Source: an uncultured bacterium
GTDB taxonomy: Bacteria > Pseudomonadota > Gammaproteobacteria > Burkholderiales > Burkholderiaceae_E
Length of the DNA: 51,232 nucleotides
Reading direction: 5' to 3'
NCBI GenBank assembly: GCA_903907905.1
Contig: CAIVPX010000053.1
Location: 1 to 51,232 of the forward strand
In this document: positions 42,793-51,232 of the stretch, piece by piece
How positions within the stretch are numbered: position 1 is the stretch's first letter
Layout of the letters: each line of letters starts with the position of its first letter
Made by a program: the position numbers and the translations under genes
Notes under the pieces: model-generated
Seen by the model: only the letters and a program-made list of their open reading frames with translations
Databases searched by the model: none
What the model was told of the DNA's origin: nothing

Positions 42793-43998
42793 TCAGACGC
42801 GCTCGACGATGGTGGCGATGCCCATGCCGCCCCCGACGCACAGCGTGATCAGCCCCCGTTTGAGGGACCGGCGCTCGAGTTCGTCGATGAGGGTTCCCAG
42901 CAGCATGGCGCCGGTAGCCCCCAGGGGGTGGCCCATCGCGATCGAGCCGCCGTTGACGTTGATCTTCTCCTCGGGCACACCCAGTTCGCGCATGTATCGA
43001 AGCGGTACGGCGGCGAAGGCTTCGTTGACCTCGAACAGATCGATGTCGTCGAAACCGAGACCCGCCTTGGCCAGCGCCTTGCGACTGGCGGGCATCGGGC
43101 CAGTGAGCATGATGGTGGGGTCGGTGCCGGTGAGGGCGGTGGCGACGATGCGCGCACGGGGGGTGAGGCCGAGCGCGCGGCCCATCTCCTCGCTGCCGAT
43201 CAGTACCAGCGCCGCGCCATCGACGATGCCCGAGGAGTTTCCGGCATGGTGGACATGATGAATGCGTTCGACCTGCGGGTACTTGCGCAGGGCCACCGAG
43301 TCGAAGCCCATCTCGCCGATCTTCTCGAAGGAGGGCTTGAGTTGTCCCAGGGATTCGATGCTGGCGTCGGGGCGGATGGTCTCGTCGTGATCGAGAATGG
43401 GCAGTCCGAGGTCATCGGTCACGGGAATGATCGAACGGGCGAAGCGCCCTGCGGCGCGTGCCTCGGCGGCCCGATGGTGGGAGCGCACGCCCCACGCGTC
43501 GACATCTTCGCGGGTGTAGCCGTCGAGTGAGGCGATCAGATCGGCGCCGATGCCCTGCGGCATGAAGGCCGTGTTCATGTTGGTTTCCGGGTCGAGTGCC
43601 CAGGCGCCGCCGTCAGTGCCCATCGGCACCCGGGACATCGACTCGACCCCGCCGGCCACGATCAGGTCTTCCCAGCCGGAGCGCACCTTCTGGGCGGCAA
43701 GATTGACCGCCTCGAGGCCGGATGCGCAGAAGCGGTTGATCTGAACACCGGAGACCTTCAGGTCCCAGCCGGCGGCGAGCGCGGCGGTTTTAGGGATGAC
43801 CGCACCCTGATCGCCCACCGGCGATACGCAGCCCACGACGACGTCTTCGACCAGCGCGGTGTCCAAGTCGTGGCGTGCCTGCATGGCGTGCATCAGCGTG
43901 GTGAGCAGCCTTACCGGCTTGACTTCGTGCAGCGACCCGCTGGATTTGCCGCGACCCCGCGGGGTGCGGATTGCGTCAAAGACATAGGCTTCGGGCAT
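42793..43998 (-). CDS. Acetyl-CoA C-acyltransferase (thiolase)
   Basis: This thiolase (401 aa) cleaves 3-ketoacyl-CoA with CoA in beta-oxidation, or condenses acetyl-CoA in the reverse direction. The acyl-enzyme Cys91 is in [13 protein letters not shown], His357 in [10 protein letters not shown] and the second catalytic Cys387 in CVGGGMGIA. The N-terminus [16 protein letters not shown] is that of FadA/FadI-like degradative thiolases. It is the first gene of the reverse-strand acyl-CoA group and is divergent from the acyl-CoA dehydrogenase gene, separated by 86 bp that must hold both promoters. Confidence 0.95.
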   Translation of the reverse strand: MPEAYVFDAIRTPRGRGKSSGSLHEVKPVRLLTTLMHAMQARHDLDTALVEDVVVGCVSPVGDQGAVIPKTAALAAGWDLKVSGVQINRFCASGLEAVNLAAQKVRSGWEDLIVAGGVESMSRVPMGTDGGAWALDPETNMNTAFMPQGIGADLIASLDGYTREDVDAWGVRSHHRAAEARAAGRFARSIIPVTDDLGLPILDHDETIRPDASIESLGQLKPSFEKIGEMGFDSVALRKYPQVERIHHVHHAGNSSGIVDGAALVLIGSEEMGRALGLTPRARIVATALTGTDPTIMLTGPMPASRKALAKAGLGFDDIDLFEVNEAFAAVPLRYMRELGVPEEKINVNGGSIAMGHPLGATGAMLLGTLIDELERRSLKRGLITLCVGGGMGIATIVERV

Positions 43999-44084
43999 GT
44001 CGGTCTCCGTGTTGACGATGAGGCAATGTTTGGGCGCAATTTGTTACCCTGAGCCGTTTGATTCTCCCACAACCGGAGTCGCCG

Positions 44085-45239
44085 ATGCTGCCACGAAGCC
44101 TGTTCAACGAAGACCACGCCATCTTTCGAGAGTCGGTCAGGCGTTTCCTTGAAAACGAGGTCGTGCCCTTTCATGCAGCCTGGGAAGAGCAGGGTTATGT
44201 CGATCGGGAGGTGTGGCTCAAGGCGGGGGCCAACGGGCTGCTCTGCTCATCAATGCCGGAGCAATGGGGCGGGTCAGGGGCGGACCGACTCTACTCAGTG
44301 ATCGTCATGGAAGAAATCGCCCGGGTCAATGCCACCGGGCTCGGCTTCGTGCTGCACTCCGAAATCGTGGCGCCCTACCTGCTGCGCTATGGCACGGATG
44401 AGCAGAAGGCACGCTATCTGCCGAAGATGGCGAGCGGCGAGATGATCGGCGCCATCGCCATGAGTGAGCCGGCGGCGGGCTCCGATCTTCAGGCCGTTCG
44501 CACCACCGCCGTACGGGATGGCGACTACTACGTGCTCAACGGGTCCAAGATTTTCATCACTAATGGCTGGCACGCCGATCTCGTCATCGTGGTGGCCAAG
44601 ACCGATCCGGCCGCCGGTGCCAAGGGCACCAGCCTGTTCCTGGTCGAGCGAGGCATGCCCGGCTTTGAAAAGGGGCAGCGCCTGAAGAAGGTGGGGCTCA
44701 AGGCTCAGGACACGTCGGAGCTGTTTTTCAATGATCTGCGACTGCCGGCCTCGCACCTGCTGGGCAAGGAAAATCAGGGCTTCATCTATCTGATGCAGGA
44801 ATTGCCATGGGAGCGCATGCAGATTGCGATTGCGGCCATTGAGAGCGCGCAGGCGGCGATCGACTGGACGGTGGACTACGTCAAACAGCGCAAGGTCTTC
44901 GGCACCACGGTCAGCAGTTTTCAGAATACGCGCTTCAAACTCGCCGAGCTGCAGACCGAAGTGCAGATTGGCCGAGTGTTCGTTGATCGCTGTCTCGAGG
45001 CGCTGCAGGAGGACAAACTCGATACGGCGACGGCCTCGATGGCCAAGTACTGGTGCAGTGACCTGCAGGGCAAGGTGCTCGATGAGTGCGTGCAGCTTCA
45101 TGGGGGCTACGGCTTCATGTGGGAGTATCCGGTGGCGCGGGCTTGGGCCGACGCTCGCGTGCAGCGCATTTACGGTGGCACCAACGAAATCATGAAGGAG
45201 CTCATCACACGGTCGATGGGGCTGGGCGCGCCAAAGTGA
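44085..45239 (+). CDS. Acyl-CoA dehydrogenase (LCAD type)
   Basis: This FAD enzyme makes the 2,3-double bond of acyl-CoA, the first step of beta-oxidation. It is 384 aa. FAD and substrate segments are MSEPAAGSDLQAVRT, FITNGWHADLVI and LHGGYGFMWEYPVARAWAD. Glu243 in QELPWERMQIA sits where long-chain and isovaleryl-CoA dehydrogenases place the catalytic base; the medium-chain position is Gly (IYGGTNEIM), so it belongs to the LCAD/IVD-like group. The ATG at 44085 follows CCGGAG; a further nine codons upstream are less likely. With the divergent thiolase and FadJ-type enzyme it makes a complete cycle. Confidence 0.94.
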   Translation: MLPRSLFNEDHAIFRESVRRFLENEVVPFHAAWEEQGYVDREVWLKAGANGLLCSSMPEQWGGSGADRLYSVIVMEEIARVNATGLGFVLHSEIVAPYLLRYGTDEQKARYLPKMASGEMIGAIAMSEPAAGSDLQAVRTTAVRDGDYYVLNGSKIFITNGWHADLVIVVAKTDPAAGAKGTSLFLVERGMPGFEKGQRLKKVGLKAQDTSELFFNDLRLPASHLLGKENQGFIYLMQELPWERMQIAIAAIESAQAAIDWTVDYVKQRKVFGTTVSSFQNTRFKLAELQTEVQIGRVFVDRCLEALQEDKLDTATASMAKYWCSDLQGKVLDECVQLHGGYGFMWEYPVARAWADARVQRIYGGTNEIMKELITRSMGLGAPK

Positions 45240-45280
45240 GGGCGGTCGCCCCGCTGGGCCTGCCGGGCGCACGGTTTTCT

Positions 45281-45309
45281 TTGACGTCGCTGCGGGGGCT
45301 CGCTAGACT
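45281..45309 (+). promoter_or_regulatory. Putative sigma70 promoter of the liv operon
   Basis: TTGACG (45281-45286) and TAGACT (45304-45309) with exactly 17 bp between them, followed by about 80 nt of leader to the livH-type start at 45391. No other strong signal is seen in the 151-bp gap. Confidence 0.65.
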
Positions 45310-45390
45310 TTTCCTCAAATTACTTTGATTCGAACGCGGCACCAGCCGTGCGCAGTCCGGTCGCCAGAACCGGTCTGATTCCGAGGAGAC

Positions 45391-46266
45391 ATGGAGCTTC
45401 TTCAACTGACGATTGCCGGCGTGGCAATGGGCTGCATTTATGCGCTCATCGCGCTCGGCTTCGTGCTGATCTACAAGGCCACCGAGGTCGTCAACTTTGC
45501 CCAGGGCGATGTGATGATGCTGGGTGCCTTTGTCGCCTTCACCTTTGCCAGTCTCTGGGAATGGCCCTTTGCGCTGTCCTTGCCTTTTGCGGTGCTGGTG
45601 CTGGCCTGCGTGGGCGCGCTCTTTGACCGCTTCCTGCTACGGCCCATCATCGGCCAGCCCACCTTCTCTGCGGTCATGGTCACCATCGGAGTTGGGTTTG
45701 TTGCGCGGGGCGTGGCGACCATGATTCCGGGCTGGGGAACCGACACCCATGCGCTGAAGGCCCCCTATTCAGACGGTGTGCTCCACCTGGGGGCGCTGGT
45801 CGTTTCCACCGACGACCTCGCCATCATCACCCTCACGTCGCTCCTGTGCGGGCTGCTGTTTCTGTTCTTTCGCTACACGACAGTGGGCATCGCCATGCAG
45901 GCGAGTTCTCAGAACCAGCTCGCGGCCTATTACATGGGGATTCCGGTGCGTCGCATCAACACGCTGATCTGGGCTATTTCAGCGGGCATTGCCGCCTTCG
46001 CCGCCGTGCTGCTCGCGCCGATCACCTTCGTTCACTCCAACATGGGTTTCATCGGGCTCAAGGCGTTTCCCGCCGCAGTGGTCGGCGGCTTTGGCAGCAT
46101 TCCGGGCGCCATCGTCGGCGGCCTCATCATTGGTCTGGTCGAAGCCTACGCCGGCTTTTATCTGCCCGAAGGCTTCAAGAGCGTGGCCGCCTACCTGGTG
46201 GTGCTGCTGGTCCTGATGGTACGGCCGTCAGGAATCTTCGCCGAAATGCGGCGCAAGAAGGTCTGA
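45391..46266 (+). CDS. livH: Branched-chain amino acid-type ABC permease LivH
   Basis: This inner-membrane permease is 291 aa with about eight hydrophobic segments. It starts LLQLTIAGVAMGCIYALIAL, typical for LivH, and carries the conserved FAQGDVMMLGAF segment and the cytoplasmic AVVGGFGSIPGAIVGGLIIG loop. The start follows GAGGAGAC. It is first in an operon livH-livM-livG-livF-acyl-CoA ligase-livK. The ligase gene suggests that the cargo may be an aromatic or aliphatic acid rather than an amino acid. Confidence 0.93.
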   Translation: MELLQLTIAGVAMGCIYALIALGFVLIYKATEVVNFAQGDVMMLGAFVAFTFASLWEWPFALSLPFAVLVLACVGALFDRFLLRPIIGQPTFSAVMVTIGVGFVARGVATMIPGWGTDTHALKAPYSDGVLHLGALVVSTDDLAIITLTSLLCGLLFLFFRYTTVGIAMQASSQNQLAAYYMGIPVRRINTLIWAISAGIAAFAAVLLAPITFVHSNMGFIGLKAFPAAVVGGFGSIPGAIVGGLIIGLVEAYAGFYLPEGFKSVAAYLVVLLVLMVRPSGIFAEMRRKKV

Positions 46267-46284
46267 GGCCGGTCGGATCACCCC

Positions 46285-47361
46285 ATGCGATTCCTCTTCA
46301 AGACCCGTTACGAGCAAGACCAGCAGCTATTCAAGGACGGCGTCGAGGCATTCTGGTATGGGCTCCTTCTGGTGCTCTTGCTGCTTGCTCCCTTTGTCGT
46401 GCCCGAGTACTACCGGGCTCAGCTCGTGTTCATCTTTATCTGGGCGATCGTGGGCTTCGGGCTCATGCTGCTGTCGGGTTTTACCGGCCAGATCTCGATG
46501 GGGCACGCGGCGTTTCTCGCCATTGGTGCCTACGCCGAAACCATTCTTCAGGCGCGTGGCATTCCCTTTGTCGTCAGTGCACCCGCAGCGGTGCTGCTGG
46601 CGGCCGGCGCAGGCGTGCTGATCGGCCTGCCCGCGCTGAGGCTGTCTGGGATTTATCTCGCCATTGCCACGCTGTCGTTCGGCTTCATCGTCGAAGAGGT
46701 GCTGGCACGCTGGGAGTCGCTCACCGCCGGCAACTCGGGGCTGATGGTGCCCGCGCTCAATCTTGTCGGGGCGCCACTGCAGAGCGTTGAGGCCTTCTAT
46801 TTTCTTTGTCTGGCCTGCGTCCTGGCGGTGGGCCTGGCCGTGCGCAATCTGCTGCGGGCGCCGACCGGCCGAGCCTTCATTGCGATCCGCGACTCGGAAA
46901 TTTCGGCGCAGAGCATGGGCGTCAACCTGGCGCGCTTTAAGACCCTGAGCTTTGCGCTGTCGGCGGGCATTACCGGTCTGGCCGGTGCCTTGTATGCGCA
47001 CCAGATCCGTTTCATCAGTCCTGAGCAGTTCACCCTGCTGCTATCCATCGAATTTCTGATGATGGTGGTGATCGGCGGCATGGGGTCGCTGCACGGCGCG
47101 GTCTTCGGTGCAGTCTTCATGATCGTGCTGCCCGAACTCATCGCGCTCGCCAAGGACTGGCTGCCTCAGGCCGTGGCCGAGCAGACGGGGCTCAAGGGCA
47201 CGGTATTCGGTCTGATCATGATCGTCTTCGTGCTCTTCGAGCCCATGGGCCTCTACGGTCGATGGGTCAAGATCCGAACCTATTTTTCGCTGTTTCCGCT
47301 CTACAAGCGGGGAATGTTTCAGCGGCAGAAGTCCTATCAGAAGTCGGAGCGGGTGCACTGA
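46285..47361 (+). CDS. livM: Branched-chain amino acid-type ABC permease LivM
   Basis: This second permease is 358 aa. LivM hallmarks are VGFGLMLLSGFTGQISMGHA, LPALRLSGIYLAIATLSFGF and the cytoplasmic loop MVVIGGMGSLHGAVFGAVFM. The first 50 residues include an extra hydrophobic segment before the core. A polar C-terminal tail (about 35 residues, KRGMFQRQKSYQKSERVH) extends beyond the usual end. Its stop overlaps the livG start by 1 nt (TGATG). Confidence 0.93.
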   Translation: MRFLFKTRYEQDQQLFKDGVEAFWYGLLLVLLLLAPFVVPEYYRAQLVFIFIWAIVGFGLMLLSGFTGQISMGHAAFLAIGAYAETILQARGIPFVVSAPAAVLLAAGAGVLIGLPALRLSGIYLAIATLSFGFIVEEVLARWESLTAGNSGLMVPALNLVGAPLQSVEAFYFLCLACVLAVGLAVRNLLRAPTGRAFIAIRDSEISAQSMGVNLARFKTLSFALSAGITGLAGALYAHQIRFISPEQFTLLLSIEFLMMVVIGGMGSLHGAVFGAVFMIVLPELIALAKDWLPQAVAEQTGLKGTVFGLIMIVFVLFEPMGLYGRWVKIRTYFSLFPLYKRGMFQRQKSYQKSERVH

Positions 47362-48119
47362 TGGACCTGCTTCGCGTCGAGCACCTGAGCAAACGCTTTG
47401 GCGGGCTGGCGGCTGTCGACGACGTCAGCTTCAGTGTGCGCGAGGGTGAGGTTTTCACGCTCATTGGCCCCAATGGGGCGGGCAAGACCACCATCTTCAA
47501 TCTGCTGAGCCTCATCTACCCCGCCAGCGGTGGACGCATCGAATTTCGCGGCGAAGACCTCGCCGGGCTGGCGCCCGACAAGGTGGCGGCGCGCGGCCTG
47601 GGGCGCACCTTTCAGAACATCGAGCTTTTCGAGCACGCCACGGTGCTGCAGAATCTCCTGATCGGCTGTCATGCACAGGCGCGGGTCCACTTCATCGCCG
47701 AGATGCTGGGCCTGCCGTCGGTCAGGCGCCGTGAGGTCGAGCATCGCAAGCGTGCCGAGCGCGTGATCGACTTTCTCGATCTGCAGGTGCACCGCGACAG
47801 CATGGTGGCAGGCCTGCCCTACGGGGTTCGAAAGGTGGTTGAGCTTGCGCGGGCGCTCTGCGCCCAGCCTCGTCTGCTCTTGCTGGACGAACCCTCCTCA
47901 GGCCTCAACGTCGAGGAAACCGATGACATGGCCTACTGGATTCAGGATATCCGCAACGAACTCGGTGTCACGGTGCTGATGGTCGAACATGACATGAGTC
48001 TGGTTTCGCGTGTGTCGGATCGCGTGCTGGCGCTCAACTACGGCAAGGTGATCACCGAGGGCACGTCAGCCGAGGTGCAGTCGCACCCCGATGTCATTGC
48101 CGCCTACCTGGGAGACTGA
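47361..48119 (+). CDS. livG: Branched-chain amino acid-type ABC ATPase LivG
   Basis: This is one of two ATPases of the importer, 252 aa. Walker A GPNGAGKTT, Q-loop RTFQNIELF, and Walker B LLLLDEPSSGLN are present; the signature motif reads LPYGVRKVVELARAL, the LivG variant of LSGG. VEHDMSLVSRVSDRV has the switch His. The start at 47361 overlaps the livM stop by one base. Confidence 0.94.
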   Translation: MDLLRVEHLSKRFGGLAAVDDVSFSVREGEVFTLIGPNGAGKTTIFNLLSLIYPASGGRIEFRGEDLAGLAPDKVAARGLGRTFQNIELFEHATVLQNLLIGCHAQARVHFIAEMLGLPSVRRREVEHRKRAERVIDFLDLQVHRDSMVAGLPYGVRKVVELARALCAQPRLLLLDEPSSGLNVEETDDMAYWIQDIRNELGVTVLMVEHDMSLVSRVSDRVLALNYGKVITEGTSAEVQSHPDVIAAYLGD

Positions 48120-48120
48120 G

Positions 48121-48897
48121 GTGGACGGCGAGACTCTGCTGCGCCTGTCCAATATCGAGTCGAGTTACGGGCCGGTGCAGGCAATTCGCGGGGTCAGCCT
48201 TGAGGTCAAGCGAGGCGCGATCGTCACCGTGCTGGGCGCCAACGGTGCGGGCAAGACCACCATTCTCAAGACCATCTCCGGCATCATCGACCCGCAAAAA
48301 GGGTCGGTCTGGTTTGACGGCGAGGAAATTCAGCGCCGCGACCCCGACTGGGTGGTTCGGCGCGGCATCAGCCATGTGCCCGAGGGGCGCGAGGTGTTTC
48401 CCATGCTCAGCGTGCGCGACAACCTGCTGATGGGCGCCTATACGCGTCATGATCGCCAGGGCATCGCCGCTGATATCGCCCGAATGTACGACTATTTTCC
48501 GATTCTCCGTGAGCGTGCCACCCAGGAGGCGGGGCAGTTGTCGGGGGGGCAGCAGCAGATGCTGGCCATCGCACGGGCGCTCATGGCGCGCCCCAGGCTG
48601 CTGCTGCTTGATGAGCCGAGCCTCGGCCTGTCGCCCAAGCTCACGAAGGGCATCTTTGCCATCATCCGGCGTGTCAACCTGGAAGAGGGCGTCACCATGC
48701 TGCTGGTCGAGCAGAACGCCAGCATCGCGCTCGCGACCGCCGATTTCGGCTATGTGCTCGAGGTGGGGCGCGTGGTTATGGAAGACACTTGCGAGCGCTT
48801 ATTGCAGAAGGACGACATTCGCGAGTTCTATCTGGGTGTGAAAGCCCAGGCGGTTCGAGGCGAGCGTCGCTGGAAGAAGAAGAAGCAATGGCGATGA
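48121..48897 (+). CDS. livF: Branched-chain amino acid-type ABC ATPase LivF
   Basis: This second ATPase is 258 aa from the GTG at 48121, one base after the livG stop, with GGGAG upstream. Motifs are Walker A GANGAGKTT, HVPEGREVFPMLSVRDNL, the signature LSGGQQQMLAIARAL, Walker B LLLDEPSLGLS and LLVEQNAS. The C-terminus ends in a basic run WKKKKQW, and the coding sequence overlaps the following ligase gene. Confidence 0.94.
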   Translation: MDGETLLRLSNIESSYGPVQAIRGVSLEVKRGAIVTVLGANGAGKTTILKTISGIIDPQKGSVWFDGEEIQRRDPDWVVRRGISHVPEGREVFPMLSVRDNLLMGAYTRHDRQGIAADIARMYDYFPILRERATQEAGQLSGGQQQMLAIARALMARPRLLLLDEPSLGLSPKLTKGIFAIIRRVNLEEGVTMLLVEQNASIALATADFGYVLEVGRVVMEDTCERLLQKDDIREFYLGVKAQAVRGERRWKKKKQWR

Positions 48898-50729
48898 GCC
48901 CGCAACGTCGCACCAATCTGCCGGGCGAGACGATCGGCCGGAAATTCTGGAATGCCGTCCTCGCTCGTGGTGAGCGCATTGCGCTTCGGCAGAAACGTTT
49001 CGGTCTGTGGGATGAAGTGTCCTGGCGCGAGATGGGCGCGCATTCGAGGCGCATCGCCATGGCGCTGGTCGCACACGGGCTCCAGCCTGGTGATCGGGTC
49101 TCGATTCTCGCCAATACCCGGCGCGAGTGGAGCTATGCCGACTACGGCATCCTGCTTGCGGGCGGGGTATCGAGCGGCATTTACCCCACCGATGCGGCCG
49201 CACAGGTTCAGTACCTGTGCACCGACTCGGGCTCGCTGTTTGTGTTCGTCGAGGATGCCGAGCAACTGGACAAGGTGCTCGAGGTCCGGCCATCGCTACC
49301 CCTGCTTCGCAAAATCATCGTGTTCGAGATGGAAGGGCTCGGCGCGCTCGATGACCCGATGGTGATCGGGCTCGAGGCCTTTGAAGCCGAGGGTGAGGCC
49401 TTTGACCAGGCCCACCCGGGCGAGTTCGATCGCAGGCTCTCGTCGCGGGGCGCCCCGGACCTTGCGATCCTGGTCTACACCTCGGGCACCACGGGCAAGC
49501 CCAAGGGGGCCATGCTGTCGCATGAGAATCTGTGCTGGGTGATGGAGCACTTTGCGCCCGAACTGGATGCCGACGAGAACGATGACAAGATGGCCTTCCT
49601 GCCCTTGTGTCACGTGGCCGAGCGGATGATCGGGCAGTTTTTGTCGCTGCAAACGGGCGCGCGCCTCAATTACGTTGAAAACCCCGAAACCATCGCCGAG
49701 AATATTCGCGAGATCGCGCCCACCATCATTTTGTGCGTGCCGCGGGTGTGGGAAAAATTCTTCTCGGCGGTCTCCATCCGTCTGCGCGAGGCCACGCCGC
49801 TGCAGCGTTGGGCGTATGGCGTCTCCATCGCACTTGGTTATCGCATCGTCGATCGGCGCTTGGCCGGGCGTACAGTGCCCATCGGGCTGTCCATGCTCTT
49901 TTGGCTCGCCCGGCGTCTGGTGCTCGACAATGTCCGCAAGGCGATCGGCGTGAACCGCTTGCGCTGGGCGATCAGTGGTGCTGCGCCGATCTCGCCCGAA
50001 CTCATTCGCTGGTACCACGCGCTGGGCGTGCCCCTCTACGAAGGCTGGGGCATGACCGAGACGGCGGCGGGCGGCTCGATCAATCTGCCGGGGGCCATGC
50101 GCCTGGGAACCATCGGTCGTGCGCAAGCCTGGGCCGAGATGGCCATCTCGCCCGAGGGCGAAATTCTCATGCGCGGCCGAAACGTCTTCATGGGCTACCT
50201 CAACCTGCCGGACAAGACGGCCGAGGCGCTGGATGACGAGGGCTGGCTGCACACAGGCGACGTGGGTAGCGTGGATGAGGCGGGCTTTTTCCGCATCACC
50301 GATCGAATGAAGGACATCCTCATTACCGCAGGCGGCAAGAACATCACGCCCACTGAGATCGAGAACGAATTGAAGTTTTCGCCCTACATCACCGATGCGG
50401 TGGTGATCGGCGATCGTCGCGCCTACCTCACCGCGCTGGTGATGATCGACCACGAAAACGTCGAGCAGTATGCGCAGGAACGCAAGGTGCCCTTCACCAA
50501 CTTCCAGAGCCTGTGTCGCACGCGTGAGGTGCTTGATCTGGTCCAGTCGGAGATCGATCGCGTCAATGCAAAATTTGCCCGGGTCGAGCAGATCAAGAAG
50601 TTTCGGCTGATCGAGCAAAAGCTCGGCGCCGAAGACGAGGAACTCACGCCCACCATGAAGCTCAAGCGTAAGCTGGTCAACGAAAAGTACCGTGACCTGA
50701 TCGATAGCATGTACAACTCGAACCCATGA
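48894..50729 (+). CDS. AMP-dependent acyl-CoA synthetase (long-chain type)
   Basis: This enzyme activates a carboxylic acid to its CoA thioester via an acyl-AMP. It is 611 aa from ATG 48894, which overlaps the livF stop as ATGA; ATG 48888 would add two residues. Motifs are the P-loop VYTSGTTGKPKGAMLSHEN, YEGWGMTETAAGGS, TGDVGSVDEAGFFRITDR and the catalytic-Lys region GGKNITPTEIENELK. The overall pattern matches the FACL/FAA1-like group of about 600 aa, often acting on long-chain or aromatic acids. Lying between livF and livK, it probably traps the imported acid as CoA ester, feeding the adjacent beta-oxidation genes. Confidence 0.93.
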   Translation: MSPQRRTNLPGETIGRKFWNAVLARGERIALRQKRFGLWDEVSWREMGAHSRRIAMALVAHGLQPGDRVSILANTRREWSYADYGILLAGGVSSGIYPTDAAAQVQYLCTDSGSLFVFVEDAEQLDKVLEVRPSLPLLRKIIVFEMEGLGALDDPMVIGLEAFEAEGEAFDQAHPGEFDRRLSSRGAPDLAILVYTSGTTGKPKGAMLSHENLCWVMEHFAPELDADENDDKMAFLPLCHVAERMIGQFLSLQTGARLNYVENPETIAENIREIAPTIILCVPRVWEKFFSAVSIRLREATPLQRWAYGVSIALGYRIVDRRLAGRTVPIGLSMLFWLARRLVLDNVRKAIGVNRLRWAISGAAPISPELIRWYHALGVPLYEGWGMTETAAGGSINLPGAMRLGTIGRAQAWAEMAISPEGEILMRGRNVFMGYLNLPDKTAEALDDEGWLHTGDVGSVDEAGFFRITDRMKDILITAGGKNITPTEIENELKFSPYITDAVVIGDRRAYLTALVMIDHENVEQYAQERKVPFTNFQSLCRTREVLDLVQSEIDRVNAKFARVEQIKKFRLIEQKLGAEDEELTPTMKLKRKLVNEKYRDLIDSMYNSNP

Positions 50730-50742
50730 AGGAGACCCACGA

Positions 50743-51232
50743 ATGAACTCACGCAGACGTTTTCTGGAACTTGGTGCAGCCGGCGGTGCCGCATCGATGC
50801 TGCCGCTTGGCAGCGCCTGGGCCGATCAGGGGGTGTCGCGCGATCAGATCGTGCTGGGCTCCATCCAGGATTTGTCGGGGCCGCTGGTCACGCTGGGCAA
50901 GCCCATCCAGAACGGCATGATTCTTCGGGTCGAGCAACTCAATGCCGACGGTGGCATTCACGGCCGCAAGCTCAGGCTCATCGTCGAAGACTCCGGCTAC
51001 GACCCGCGCAAGGCTGTGCTGGCCGCACAGAAACTCCTGACCCAGGACAAGATCTTTTCGATGTTGGGGTCGTTGGGCTCGGTGGTGTCACTGGCCACCT
51101 TGCCGCTGGTGCTGGAAAAAAATGTCACCCACCTTTTTCCGGTGACCGCGCACCACGGCAACTTCGAGCCCTATCACAAGCACAAGTTCGCGATGGCCAC
51201 GCCCTACCCGGACAGCACCCGCCTGGGCGTGA
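50743..51232 (+). CDS. livK: Branched-chain amino acid-type ABC substrate-binding protein (3' partial)
   Basis: This is the start of a periplasmic receptor; 163 residues lie in the window and the frame is open at the right edge. The N-terminus NSRRRFLELGAAGGAASMLP is a twin-arginine-like signal (RRxFL), which is common for LivK-like receptors in betaproteobacteria. The mature part has DQIVLGSIQDLSGPLVTLGK and LNADGGIHGRKLRLIVEDSG, typical of the Peripla_BP_6 fold. GAAGGAGA precedes the ATG at 50743. It belongs to the liv operon. Confidence 0.93.
   Translation, partial: MNSRRRFLELGAAGGAASMLPLGSAWADQGVSRDQIVLGSIQDLSGPLVTLGKPIQNGMILRVEQLNADGGIHGRKLRLIVEDSGYDPRKAVLAAQKLLTQDKIFSMLGSLGSVVSLATLPLVLEKNVTHLFPVTAHHGNFEPYHKHKFAMATPYPDSTRLGV

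Overview
The window is about 51 kb of dense, GC-rich bacterial chromosome, nearly all coding, with many 1-4 nt gene overlaps. No insertion sequence, integrase, phage gene, CRISPR array, tRNA or rRNA is visible. The order leuA, rpsO, pnp, the large number of solute-binding receptors (three Bug/TctC type, two DctP, one NMT1 type, one LivK type) and the many CoA-linked catabolic genes suggest a betaproteobacterium, most likely Burkholderiales. That placement is an inference from gene content. No gene for a classical transcription factor is visible anywhere; the only regulatory-type protein is a GGDEF-EAL protein.

Left part (1-9.7 kb): the 3' part of a xanthine-dehydrogenase-family molybdenum subunit; a reverse-strand hypothetical with a PD-(D/E)XK-like motif; a nitroreductase; an isolated GDP-L-fucose synthase; then a hydantoinase/oxoprolinase B-A pair followed by a Bug receptor. 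A good sigma70-like promoter with a palindrome in its spacer precedes the B-A pair.

9.8-16.7 kb: two divergent units that look like one uptake-plus-catabolism module. The reverse unit encodes a complete NitT/TauT-type ABC importer (receptor, ATPase, two permeases, all joined by 4-nt overlaps). The forward unit encodes a two-subunit aconitase-superfamily hydro-lyase (LeuC/LeuD-like, with an altered LeuD motif), an isocitrate-lyase/PEP-mutase-superfamily lyase and a second, orphan ABC ATPase. The enzyme pairing resembles dimethylmaleate hydratase plus dimethylmalate lyase of nicotinate fermentation, so an alkylated C4-dicarboxylate is a reasonable guess for the substrate.

16.8-31.1 kb: mixed catabolic and uptake genes. 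A Bug receptor and an acid-sugar dehydratase (enolase superfamily) diverge from a complete TRAP transporter plus a phytanoyl-CoA-dioxygenase-family protein. Then follow a lipoprotein with a degenerate cyclophilin domain, an SMP-30-type lactonase, an operon of DctP receptor, Gfo/Idh/MocA oxidoreductase and a divergent type II dehydroquinase, a PPOX-class FMN protein, a DUF1993 protein, a bicupin and a third Bug receptor.

31.1-36.5 kb: housekeeping genes. leuA has a strong promoter and a candidate Leu-rich leader peptide; a class II aldolase follows, then rpsO (with a hairpin before its ribosome-binding site and a clear intrinsic terminator after it) and pnp.

36.5-51.2 kb: fatty-acid/acyl-CoA metabolism. 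On the reverse strand are a thiolase, a GGDEF-EAL protein, a FadB/FadJ-type multifunctional enzyme and a NUDIX-metallo-beta-lactamase fusion. On the forward strand are an LCAD-type acyl-CoA dehydrogenase and a Liv-type ABC importer operon (livH, livM, livG, livF, acyl-CoA ligase, start of livK). The FadJ-type enzyme carries an in-frame insertion of about 104 residues, 44 of them histidine, inside its C-terminal dehydrogenase domain. This is the most unusual feature of the window.
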